From contig BLSF01000047.1 in NCBI GenBank assembly GCA_012862575.1, positions 125,853 through 189,852 on the forward strand: DNA of 64,000 nucleotides, given 5' to 3'. This DNA is from Parietichytrium sp. I65-24A (taxonomy: Eukaryota > Sar > Bigyra > Thraustochytrida > Thraustochytriidae). The notes under the pieces are model-generated. The model had not been told where the DNA came from and did no database searches. It worked only from the letters and a program-made list of their open reading frames with translations. Of this stretch, positions 52,338 to 62,954 are shown piece after piece; position 1 is the first letter of the stretch, and each line of letters begins with the position of its first letter. Made by a program: the position numbers and the translations under genes.

Positions 52338-54949
52338 TCAGCTGACATGGGGAGAAGTGTACATAATCTCTTGTGGCTGCCGTTGCAAACAAAGCCTCTG
52401 TCTGTCTTTTGATGTGTTGAGAAGTGTTAAAACTATTTATTTTGCCACTCTTTTGCCACGAACTCGTTCGTCTCGGGTGACGAGGTCGAGAAACATTTTT
52501 TTTCTTTGCGAGCAACGGCAATATGCTCATGCTTTTTCGAGTGCACAAGTCCATCAAGTATTTCCTACGTTAGATCTTCAGAATTCAAATAGCACTCGTC
52601 GCTGAATGTGGCATCATCGTCTCCCTAAAAACAAGTTACCTCTATTGAAGCCCCAAGTTGCTGAGGTGAGAGAGGGTGGACTTTGGATCAAGGCAAATCT
52701 CCTCCTATCATCTCACCGCACGTGGGGATCCGAAATTCAACGGCTTTTTGAATTAACTAATGTTAACATCACATTCGCCATCTCTATCTTCTTCCCCCGT
52801 GCAATAAAGTGCGCAGAACCCATTACCGGCACAAGCGGTCTCAGATCAGAACATACAGAACATCGATTTCGCTTTTCGTTGGGCAGGTCATCAGCACCAG
52901 TCAGTACCCACAGTACCCGTTCCGTGACACCATCCGAGTCGAAGCCAGAGACTGGGTTTATTAAAAAAACTAAGACAGCCACAACGGTTTCAACCACAGT
53001 TACGTCCAGGCGAGAAAAAACTATGAAAAAATGAAATGCAAACAATTTATTTGCTGAGTCAAGCAAACGATGTTGCGACGTGGCGACAGGTACTGTACTC
53101 AGTACCGGCAGAGTACTAGTACTCACAGGCAGTGCTTATCATCCTATTCGAGGAAGATTTTCATTTTGACTGTGAATGAATGAAAATTTTCTCAAATAAC
53201 AAAAAGTTTTTCTCGACAGGCACGACAGACAGGTACTAGTACAGTACCGACATTCCACATATTCCACATTATTTAACTTGACGACGAGTTCGTTGATTAA
53301 GACGTTGCATGCAACAAACAACAAATTGGAAGAGCCGAGTCTACTTGCAAGCAGTCGGGCAAATTACTCCGAAGCAGTGCTCCGAAACGTTGGACCGGTG
53401 ACGATTTTTCGGTGTCGAATGAGTGTGTGTAAGTTAGGTTAGTCAGAAAATAGCAAAAAAGGACGACTGAAGAATCTACTCACCCCACCAGAGCAATAGT
53501 GATGAAGCCAAACAGCTGGAACTTTGTTTTTTCACTAAAGCTGACAAACTTTTCTGTTTTTTCCCTTGGTGTTGTTCAACTGACAAGAACATATTCCGTT
53601 CATTATAAACTATTATTGTTCTGAGTACTACTTGGTTGTAGATTGCTGGTCGATTAGTATGATGTTAAACTGCCTCAGCAAGCTCACTAAGTGAGTCTCA
53701 AATTCCCCTAACGGTATTTTGTCAGTCGCCAATAAATCATAATTGTATTTGCAATGACCCGGTAGCCAATAAAAGTGAAGTCTTGGGAGGATAGGAATTG
53801 TGCAAAGCAGAATTCAGAATTCAGGAAATGCCTCTTGTTACACAGCAGTGATCAGCAGTGGAGATAACGTTGCTAGCTGTGTAAATTGCGTTGCAAGCTG
53901 GCAACGTATAACGAACAGGTACCTATCGGGAATTTGCGCTTGATGGTGATGGTATACCTCTGAACGTGCCAGTGGCACAGTAATCCAACGGGTTCCCTGG
54001 CGGTGTCGGTTCTAACGAGGGAGCTTGATCGCTGTCAATCTCTCGATTTGCTATTTCCTATTGAACAGACAGGCAAAGAAGGAATTGCTGAGTTGTCAGA
54101 TGTTGCCAGTTTACTTTAGGCACGATTCCACGAAACGAGACGGGATGGTTTGAAGTAGGATGATGGGAAAAAGAATCCGCTGAAATTATTCGTTCTGATC
54201 GAGAGTGAGCATTTCACAGTCAATACTTGAAATGCTGGGGATTTTTTTCGAAATTCGAAATTTCGCATGCGTTCCTTCTTAGAAATTTCGAATACACAGC
54301 CTAACGCACTCACTTTACTCACTCACACAGTGTAAGTTCTGGTGAGACGATTTGCTCTTCTAAAAACAAGAGGGCGATCGGGGCGACATCAGCGATGGGA
54401 AAGAGGCGTCCTATACGTTCGAATTGCGTACTGACTGTGAGTACCATGACTCCTCACAGTTTTTTTCTCCTTTGGAACATGAGTGTCGACCAACAGCGTA
54501 TCACAGGTTATAATTTCCTACTCTCGCTTATCGGTCAAATTCTGCTCTCTGGATGACTCTTTGGTCAAGAGTTGGGTAACGGTAAGAGCATGGGCAAGGT
54601 GAAGGAAGCTTGAGGCTCGAAAACGAAGCTTCGGATCTCTACTGAAGACGGCGTTAACTTGACCTTGGTCACACCGGACTCAACAGAGTCTTTCGTATTT
54701 CTTAAGGTCCGAACGCAAGAGCAGGAAAATTCGAGCTTGACATCACGTCAAAAGTGTGGGTTTAGTCGGCTTATTTAGCTTTTTTAGTTAGCTTTTTTTA
54801 TATTCGCTATAATTATATATGAGTCGAAGCTGGGTTTCACATTGCTTGTGCGTCTGTCTGCACACTCACTCTCCTGCAGATGTCTGCACTGTCTGCTCTG
54901 TCACCAAATCGGCGGTGGGTTGTCAAAAAGAGTCTGCGTAACATTATAA
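52338..54949. other. Long spacer downstream of FANCE-like gene
   Basis: 2.6 kb, no supported gene. Contents: FANCE-like 3' region, GTAC clusters (53080-53125, 53230-53250, 54428-54445), an aattcagaattcagg word (53811-53825) and AT-rich sequence (54770-54830). The overlapping frames 52606-53034 (plus) and 52737-53126 (minus) show no domain. Confidence 0.5.
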
Positions 54950-55460
54950 CTCCTATTCTTGAGTGGTGGGATCCTTAGTAATGTTTGGAATCTGCCAGTG
55001 GTGGGAATTGGAACCGGTCAACTGCAAAGGAGTAGTGATGATGGTTTCAGCCTCTTTCGAGTCTTGCGCACATGCCTCCTCCTTGAGCGTAAGATAGAAT
55101 CTTTTATAGCTATTCGTTGCTTGCTTATCTGGAATAAGCAAGTGAGAAGGAATAGAAGAAAGCAAGAAAAATGCAACGCAGAGAATCCCACTCCCCGGCA
55201 ACTTATAGGTGCACCACAGTATGACACCATGAACGTCTGACCTATTTGCCAATTGCGAATCCTTAAGTCGGTAATTTGAGTCCAAGGTGAAACGGTTATG
55301 AGTGGATCCGCATGGTTTTTCGAGTGCCGGAAAAGCCTTAGAGCAACTATCAGAGATGATGCTGGTGAAGTCTTTTCTGTTAATATACAGGTCGGTCTCG
55401 TCAGGTTGTCAGTGACTGTGCAATCCTCGAACTCCAAGGGATTTGAGCTCTGGCCAAACG
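54950..55460 (-). mobile_element. Fossil fragment of a Ty1/copia-type LTR retrotransposon (RNase H region)
   Basis: Conceptual minus-strand translations carry, in the right order, the marks of the copia-type pol end: an LRxxRxxK-like start, a DSNY block, a GAPIS element and a KDPTT element typical of the RNase H domain. The piece is clearly broken in several places and only this part of pol is recognisable; no LTRs or other domains were found around it. It looks old. Copia is favoured over gypsy by the GAPIS and KDPTT elements. Confidence 0.55.
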
Positions 55461-55564
55461 CAGCTTGAAAAGTGTGATATATCACAGAGATTGCTCATAT
55501 TAGCGTGGGAAGTCAAGCAAAGGAAAGCAGGTCGTGTTGAGGACGCTCGGTTTCAGTGCCCGAC

Positions 55565-56110
55565 ATGGCGCAAGTCATCAAAAGTATTGGCGTTCTCTTG
55601 GCGATGCTCTTCTTTGAGCTTGCGGCGGGGCAATCATGTGGCACAGAATTCCTTCCTTGCCCAGCTTTCAGTTTGCCTATTGTTGCAGGGAGCTGTACGA
55701 ACAGCTCTACCGTAAGGACACTCTGTGCTTGCCTGGACGGATATGAGCTGTCAAAAGCTGGGGTTTGCGAGCCCACTTCTGGGTTCAACTGCCCACCAAA
55801 TAGCTCTCCGAACCCGAAGCGTACGCGGATCAGAGATTTTGATGACTGCGTGTGCAACGAGGGAATGTCAATGTCAAGCTCGGGAACGTGTGTAGATACT
55901 TGTGGTTCTCGCGTCACCTGCCCTCGTTTCAGCATTTTTGTGAGGTCGGATGCCTGCGCGGATAGCATCACAACATCATGCAAATGCATTGCGGGGTATG
56001 AGATGGTGCAGGATTCTTGCGTCAAGAGCTGCCCATCTGGGACCATAACGTGCCCAACAGGGACAACACCACTCTCGGAGTGCCCTAGAAACCTCCGGGA
56101 TTGCGCTTGA
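55565..56110 (+). CDS. Secreted Cys-rich modular protein
   Basis: 181 aa from ATG 55565 (the frame extends three codons to a GTG). Residues 1-22 (VIKSIGVLLAMLFFELAAGQ) are a convincing signal peptide. The mature part has about 20 cysteines in repeating modules. Each module has a CP-element (FLPCPAF; FNCPPNSS; VTCPRF; ITCPTG), a spacer of 15-20 residues, and a CxC-x2-G-Y/M element (CACLDGYEL; CVCNEGMSM; CKCIAGYEM) closed by a single Cys, resembling EGF-like or trypsin-inhibitor-like folds. Three modules are complete. The fourth ends at the stop right where the CxC element should begin (NLRDCA), so the protein may be truncated or have lost its 3' end. Extracellular or cell-wall location is likely; function is unknown. 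Confidence 0.68.
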   Translation: MAQVIKSIGVLLAMLFFELAAGQSCGTEFLPCPAFSLPIVAGSCTNSSTVRTLCACLDGYELSKAGVCEPTSGFNCPPNSSPNPKRTRIRDFDDCVCNEGMSMSSSGTCVDTCGSRVTCPRFSIFVRSDACADSITTSCKCIAGYEMVQDSCVKSCPSGTITCPTGTTPLSECPRNLRDCA

Positions 56111-58523
56111 TAAGCACGCGGCAAGCCATTCCTTCTAGGCAGTGGCTCGGATTGCTCTTTGCTGTACATAGAGATGTCTGACCAGAATTTAAGCTTGGCA
56201 CAGCAAACAACTCAAGAAAGCCGGGTTGAGTAAGCAGCGTCAGCTATTCAAAGGCAAATGTGATTTGAAAATTACGCAAGTTTGTCGCTATAATTTTGAA
56301 ATTTTAAAATTTTCCGTTTCACTTGTCAGCTTTGATTTCCGAGATCTTTCAATCAAACGGTTTTTGGGTGTGGCGTCTCTAGCCCTGCGCTCGTGCGGGA
56401 GTAAGAGCTGGAGAGGAGAAGTGATGATGAACCTTGCTCGCGTCTTCCATCCACCCTTCAATTGTTGCTCCGGGGTTCTCTTCTCGATTTCGTTTTCGCA
56501 TTCTGCGCCGTACGCTTACGGGCAAGACCATTTAGCAAAAGTTCATTAACTCTTTGATCTCGTGTTCAGTCGCAATGCTACTCTCAACGAGTTGGCTTCT
56601 CTCTCCGTGACTAATTTGTTTTTGCTCGTTAAGACCTTTGACACTTTCGTTTCAAGTGAAAAGAAGTGCAGAGAGATGCAACGAGCTCGGGTTCTCTCAA
56701 GTAAGCCATGCCGTGGTCATGTGGCACTCTGTTGGCACCCAGGAAACGAGAGGAAGTTTCGCAACGAGATTTCCAAGTGAAGATAACTATAACTTTCGAT
56801 TTCAGCGACAGTGAGTCTGGTTCCAAATGTGTCAGTTGTGAGGACATCCACATTACCGGTTCTACTATCCGGACGATAGTGCGCTGATGCTGCTTAGCCT
56901 AGGTTAGCGCGTTTGAAGATGCACGAGTTGCACGAGTGATCGACTAGTTGAATTTGAGAGAAAACAGATCGTGCACTCGTGCATTGCCATTGGCTTCTCC
57001 CACAATATTCAGAGATTGTCGAGTTTGAGGTGTGGAAGTCGTGAGTTGCGGGGAAAACTGGTAAAACTGATTCAGAAAAGCAAAATTCAAAAGCAAAGTC
57101 AGCCCAGGGCTACTACCCTTTCGCCTACCTCTCTACTAGCTAGCTAGTAGCCGGGCATCTAGCGAACAGTCGTGGACCTATGTGCAGTGCAAGCTGTGGA
57201 TGGAAAAAATGTGTTTGACCAAAATTCAAATGCATGCATTGCAAACATTGCAAGCAAGCTCCTTCCAGGATCGCCCAGGCGATACTCAGTACTGTACTCA
57301 GGCCGAAAGTACGAGCCCACGAGCGTGAGGCAGAGAAAGGCAAACTGTGGCAAATCAATTCGACAGTGCGTCGCTGTCGTTTGTGATCGTCGAATCAGTG
57401 AGGCAATGGATGACAGCTTCCAAAACAGGTTGTGAATGCCTCGCACCGTGAACTGAAGCCGTGGGTGGCATTTGTTCAACAGACTCCGCCTCGTACTGCT
57501 GGCAGGGCGCCCTTGGGCGACTTCTCGTACCGGAAATGGTGCCCAAGGTTTTCGCCAAAGCAGTCTTTGCATTCTAGACCCGGCTCCGAGTGCTACTGCG
57601 TCTTATGCCGAGGGAGTAGTACACTCCTTCTTATGATCTTGTCTGAGTTGAAACGCCGCATGAACAGGCAACTGCAACACACAGCATCATCTATTGGAGC
57701 TTTACGGGCGGGGAGAACTGACTGCGAGAAAGAACTTGCTGTGAATCAAAGCGCGCGTTGAAATCGTTGAAACCCTGGGTGTTTGTCAAATCCAATTTCT
57801 CACTGCCCGCTCCTCGAATTATCATTACGACTCTCGCGGAAAAAACAGACAAAACAACGAATCGTGGCGGGCAGAGTCTAACACGATTGCAACAATCAAA
57901 AAAACGTCCGGTCCGATTCAGCAGCTATTTGGGCCACCGCGCCAGTGTGTGAGTGCGCCCCCTAGACATCCCCAGACACTTCAGAATGATTCTCCCCAGA
58001 AGCACGGCTCTTCATGCATCTTCATGCTCTCCGTCGACCATTTCTTTTTCTTATTTCCCGGACCACTTTCCGAAGCTGTTTCGATATGTGGCTTCCGTAG
58101 GCAGCGATAGCAGAGAGGCAATGTAGGCTATGTAGGCAGAGGGAGAGAAGACGGGCTCGGAGCTATGTACCGCACTAGCACCGAAACAGGTACGAGCGCT
58201 AGTACTTCTCCAGAGTCTCTGGTAGATAGATAGTGTGCTGTTGTTGGAGTCGTCGAGCTCTTAGCGGCAGATAGCACCTCGCCGCTGATTCGATCGAATT
58301 AACTATAGATCTCCAGCTAGCCAGTCTTGCAAACTGTGTTGTATTTTTGATTCATGCAACTCGGCAGTGCACGACAAACCCCAAACCTCCATCACATCTC
58401 GATCGACTGAGCGTCCAGCAGCTGATCTTCAGCCGCGCAATTCGCGCAACGTGGTCTGCGTGCAGCAGCCGCGCCTCAAATCCCACTCGTCCTGTTCAAT
58501 CGCCTAGCCTCGCGACGACGAAA
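56111..58523. other. Spacer between Cys-rich and sulfotransferase genes
   Basis: 2.4 kb, no supported gene. It has CTAG words near 57135-57150 and 58310-58320 and GTAC words near 57283-57300 and 58165-58205. Frames 57159-57572 (minus) and 57432-57761 (plus) overlap each other and match no family. Confidence 0.5.
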
Positions 58524-59801
58524 ATGAAAGCGGAACTCTCCCTTATTCTGCCATGTGTGGTTCTCATGGCGTGGGTGCTTAGCAGATCCAGCCTCGATTT
58601 CTCCGCCGGTCTGCCGGAATCCTTTTCCGTCCAATCTTCTGAGCTTCCATTGGGCCCAAACAGCTCGTCGCTCTCCGCCAACAACTCGGTGCCACCCGTG
58701 AGCACAACGTTTTCCGCTTCGCAAGTGTCCAGCGGGGTGGATCACACTCTGCTCTTCGGTTTTTACAACCAGCGCTTTCCTGTTCTTAGCGAGGACGCGA
58801 GCGAGCTGTTGACCGAGTGCCCCCAGAACTGGACTTGGTTCGGTGACAATGCCCCGTCCCCGACTAGCTGCTTTAACTTTAACCTCTTCTTCCTCAAGGG
58901 CCCAAAGACTGGCAGCAGCACAATGGGAGGCGTTGCACGACGCATCGGATCCCGTATGGGACTCAACTGTGTGACTTGCGCACTGAAGGACTCGTACAAT
59001 TCGACTGAACCGCATTTGGTGAGCAATCACATTCAATCACACCTAATTGCAGAGCACGAGGCCAAATCTCTCCTCAAGACATTTAAATGGGGGCTCTCAC
59101 GGGATCCCATCAGCAGATGTCTCTCGGCGTATTACATGCATCGCGTTACCAGAGCTGGAGAAGAGCCAACGCCAGAGAATATTATTGCGTGGACATCGGA
59201 GAACTGCCGCGACAATATTTGGAAGTACTACGACCTCGAGAACCCAACATCCCGAAACTCTCTCAACTTTCTAGGTGTGACAGAGCGGTTCGCGGAGTCC
59301 AGTCTTGTCCTTGCTTTCCTCTTCGGGCTTACCATTGGAGATATTCTCTACGTACCAAGTAAGGTCTCTTCTCAAAAGGTGGAGGATATCATCTCCTTTC
59401 GTGAAAAGTCTCTCGCTGCAACCGGTGCAGATGGGAACAGGACGGTGGCCGCGACGGTGTACTTTGACAAGCAATCTCCTCAAGTGAAAAGCTACCTCTC
59501 TAGCCCAGACTTCCTCGGTCAGAATGCGAAGGATTTTGCTTTGCATCAAGTTGCCCATGCAATGGTGGACAAATACATCGACTTGATTGGCCGGGAAACC
59601 TTTGCAGCAGAGCTAGAATCTTACCAGATCCATCTCGAAGCTGTCAAGAAGTCATGCAAAGTTTATGACGAGAATGGAGTTCGACTCGAGTCTGCAGCGT
59701 GCTATTGGGGCGACAATGGTTGTGCCATTGCTTGCTTGAATGATTATGCTTCCCAGAATGGGCTTTGGAAGCCACTCCGCGGTGAATTCTCCTTGCTTTG
59801 A
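58524..59801 (+). CDS. Golgi-type carbohydrate sulfotransferase (Sulfotransfer_2-like)
   Basis: 425 aa from ATG 58524; the longer open frame upstream begins only at TTG. Residues 4-20 (ELSLILPCVVLMAWVLS) form a short type II signal anchor, followed by a Ser-rich stem, so the enzyme should face the Golgi lumen. The PAPS 5'-phosphosulfate loop is KGPKTGSSTMGGV near residue 125, and the 3'-phosphate motif is SRDPISRCLSAYYMHRV near 190; both are close to consensus. Several NxS/T sites and paired cysteines fit a luminal domain. The family moves sulfate from PAPS to glycan hydroxyls; the acceptor is unknown, but sulfated wall or slime polysaccharides are plausible in a heterokont. Converges on ProRS. 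Confidence 0.85.
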   Translation: MKAELSLILPCVVLMAWVLSRSSLDFSAGLPESFSVQSSELPLGPNSSSLSANNSVPPVSTTFSASQVSSGVDHTLLFGFYNQRFPVLSEDASELLTECPQNWTWFGDNAPSPTSCFNFNLFFLKGPKTGSSTMGGVARRIGSRMGLNCVTCALKDSYNSTEPHLVSNHIQSHLIAEHEAKSLLKTFKWGLSRDPISRCLSAYYMHRVTRAGEEPTPENIIAWTSENCRDNIWKYYDLENPTSRNSLNFLGVTERFAESSLVLAFLFGLTIGDILYVPSKVSSQKVEDIISFREKSLAATGADGNRTVAATVYFDKQSPQVKSYLSSPDFLGQNAKDFALHQVAHAMVDKYIDLIGRETFAAELESYQIHLEAVKKSCKVYDENGVRLESAACYWGDNGCAIACLNDYASQNGLWKPLRGEFSLL

Positions 59802-60231
59802 ACGGATCTGAATGTTGCATAGTACTGCCTGAAAATGTGTCTGCTCTCTTTTCTATAAACTCTAGAACTTGAACTAATTACTCTGTTTTGCATGAAGCTT
59901 ATATCTGAAAAATTCTGAAAAACAAGTTTAGGATTTAGCTTTTTCTCGGCCTGCCAATTGCCTTAGAACCAGGGTTTGGATGATTTTCCCAACAAGCTAG
60001 GATCGTCACCTCGACTGCTTCCTCTGCTCTGTCGTTGTATGAGAGGCAAAACAATCGCCTTTTGCAGCACCTTTTCTGGAGGATTTCGTTTTTGATTTTT
60101 TTTTCCTATTCTACTTTCCTATTCTGCTTGATTCGATAAAAGAAGTCATGTGGAAAATGAAGAAGAAAAAATACGAGGGCTGGCCACATGCGACATGAAT
60201 GTTATTAGAGCAACGTTCATACTCTTTAGTT
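59802..60231. other. Tail-to-tail spacer, sulfotransferase / ProRS
   Basis: 3' regions of convergent genes with a T-rich run near 60085-60105. No gene is seen. Confidence 0.5.
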
Positions 60232-61984
60232 TTAAAAGGACCTGCCCCAGAGACACCACTCACGCGCAGGAAGGCCGCAGCCGGTAAAACATGGAGTACC
60301 TTCTGGGAGTGGAGGCTGGGTGAAGGGAATACACAGAGTCTTAGCCGAGCCCGTGAGACTGCGAGTCTCGCCCTTTTCATTCTCTTCGTTGGCTTCTTGT
60401 TGGTCAGCTTTCTTGGTCTGTTCAGCAAGTTTTTTAGTCTCTTCCTTAACCCACTCCTCGGACTCGGTAGTCAAGCTCCATGGCGCAAGGACCAAGTTGC
60501 CCTTGTCCAATGCACGGACAAACTCGTCCCAGGTCCAAGCGATAGTCAAGCGGCCATCGCGCTCAAGACGCGCTTTGGCCAACATGTCGGCTTGAATCTG
60601 TGTGAGGAGACTTGCGAGATACTCTGGCGCCTCGCTCAAAGAGACAGTGCTCTTCTCCATGGTATCTCTGCGCGCAACGACACAGTTGCCCGCAGCGAGG
60701 TCTTTGGGACCCACCTCTATGCGGATTGGCACACCACGTTGCTCCCAGTGATTACACTTCCAGCCTGGGCTTTTGTCGGTACGAAAGTCTGTCTTCGTGC
60801 GGATCCCCTTTGCTTGAAGGGCTGCAAAGATATCATCGACAGACTTTCTCATGCGCTCTGCCTCATCCGCGTCTTGCATCGGGATGGTGATGCCAACAAT
60901 CTGGGTCGGCGCAACGCGAGGTGGGATCACAAGTCCGGTATCATCTCCATGCACCATAATCATGACTCCAATTGACCGTGTGGTAAGTCCCCACGAGTTC
61001 TGGTAAACGAATTCCTTGCCCTTGCCCTCTTTCTCATCCTCAAAGGTAATGTCGAACATTTTAGAAAAATTTTGGCCCAAGGAATGTGAGGTTGCAGCCT
61101 GAATGGCACGTCCAGCTCCGGGAATAAATGCCTCGATGGTCGTTGTAAAGTCGCCTCCTGGAAACTTTTCCTTGGCTGACTTCCTGCCTTTGATCACTGG
61201 GACCGCAAGGAGCTCTTCATACACACGGGCGTAGAGATCCAGAATATCGAGCACTTCCTTGTCTGCATCTTCTTTGTTCGCAAATGCAGTATGACCTTCT
61301 TGCCAAAGAAACTCTCTCGTCCGCAGAAATGGAGTTGGGTTTTTGAACTCCCAGCGAACGACATTGGTCCACTGATTGAGCCGCAAAGGAAGATCGCGGT
61401 GGCTGCGAATCCAGTTTGAGAAAGCTGGATACATGATGGTTTCGGAGGTCGGGCGGATTGCAATAGGTTGCTCCAGCTCAGAGTCCCCGGAGCGGGTGAC
61501 CCAAGCTACCTCTGGGGCAAAGTCCTCGATATGGTCCTTCTCCTTGTTCAAGTTGGATTGGGAAACAAACATTGGAAAATAGCATGGCTCCACTCCAAGC
61601 AGCTTGATTTCGCTGTCGAAAAAGCCCTGGATTTGCTCCCAGATGCGGTAAGAGGTGGGACGCAGAATGTAGCATCCTGATACATTGTAGTAGTCGATCA
61701 GCTCTGCTTTGGTGATAACCTCGGCGTACCACTGTCCGAAGTTCTCATTTCTCGTCCTGGTGGCAAGAATCAACCAACGTCGCAATGGCAAAAGCACGAC
61801 ACCCATCCGTCAGTAATCCATCCAGCCCGCCGCGAAAACGAAAACGAACACGTCGACCTCTGACGCACCGGAGACGCCTCTGCACGCACTTTGTCCGTCC
61901 TCCTTCGCTCAGACTTCAAACTTCACAGAGGAAACCCAAAACTTACACACTAATCTTTAAGCCGGTTTGCTTTCCTTTACCCAT
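60232..61984 (-). CDS. Prolyl-tRNA synthetase, archaeal/eukaryotic type (2 exons)
   Basis: Charges tRNA(Pro) with proline. Exon 1 is only 38 nt (61984-61947) and encodes MGKGKQTGLKISV; a 190-nt intron (GTAAGT...CACCAG) joins it to exon 2 (61756-60232), giving 520 aa and the junction ISVTRNENFGQWY, which matches the family N-terminus. An in-frame ATG at 61806 lies inside the intron and would give a wrong start. Class II motifs are clear: VSGCYILRPTSYRIWE, PMFVSQSNLNKEKDHIEDFA, motif 2 VVRWEFKNPTPFLRTREFLW with QEGHTAF, SLGQNFSKMF and GLTTRSIGVMIMVHGD. The C-terminal Zn-type domain ends with the typical PAREWCLWGRSF. It is the cytosolic type and lacks the bacterial editing insert; the organellar enzyme is not here. 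Confidence 0.95.
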
Positions 61985-62119
61985 CTTTTCCTCTGCAACG
62001 CAAGTCCGCAGTGGACCTTGGCGAGGCTATCGCGCGGCGCGTACGTGACCCTGCGTCCCTTGCTTGTCTTCTGAGATTGTGAGTGGACGCGCACCTCTCG
62101 CACTCCGATGTCTCCTGGT

Positions 62120-62158
<39 letters not shown>

Positions 62159-62193
62159 GCTCTCTCGCTCTCTCTCTCTCGCTGCGTCAAATC

Positions 62194-62226
<33 letters not shown>

Positions 62227-62954
62227 CATAATCAATCAGTGAGAACGCGAAGAGTAAGTGAGGCGCCAGCACTCCTCCACCTCTTACAACATTAGTACGC
62301 ATCAAGTAACCTCCCGTAAGTCCGCTACTACCTGCTGCTGTCTATTACACATTCCGTCTATGCTCGCAGTAGCCTTGGTCGGGATCAGCTAGGGAGATAG
62401 TAATGAGAGTGAGAACCTTTACGTTGTTCGCTTTGTTCGTTGACCCCTCATCGAACAACCTCCCGTTTGAGACTTTTGAGCCATGCTCTACGTGAAGGTA
62501 GGTGGAAGGGCATACGGGTAGCAGCAATTGGGTACCGCTAGTAGTAGCGACAAGCGCCATTGGAGCGATGCTGATGTCTTTCGAACAGCATTCGATTCCA
62601 GCTGGAACCTGCGGGTAACGTTCCAGACCCCGGGTGAAGTCATCGCTCGAGGCGTCGAAACGTTAGAGACGCTGAGGTAATTGTTGAAAGCTTGAAAGCC
62701 TAGGGTTCTTTGTATTGTAAAGAGTTTGGCAGCTGGAGGGACTCTTGCTGGCGGGATGGCGGGAGTTTCGGCCTCAGTGCGGCAATTTGAAAGAATAATG
62801 GCCGCTCCATGAAGATTATGGAAAATGGGATGAACTTTTTATCTGAGTCAGCATATACATATACTGTACCATTTACAGAGGTTTAAAAAGACCACAGTTG
62901 CATCGGTGATGACCTTGAACCCACAGGGAATAGACAATCGAGAGACACGGGACT
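61985..62954. other. Spacer between ProRS start and TTLL 3' end
   Basis: No gene. It contains the (CT)n and (AATC)n microsatellites (62121-62224). Confidence 0.55.
62121..62224. repeat. (CT)n tract followed by (AATC)n microsatellite
   Basis: A (CT)17 run at 62121-62154, further CT-rich sequence, then about seven AATC units at 62195-62224. It begins 137 bp upstream of the ProRS ATG (minus strand). Confidence 0.93.

Noticed and set aside
52606-53126. Overlapping plus (142 codons) and minus (129 codons) frames
   Set aside because: Each shadows the other; neither has a recognisable domain or a downstream exon.
61757-61806. ATG at 61806 as the ProRS start
   Set aside because: It lies in the intron; the upstream 38-nt exon gives a family-like N-terminus.
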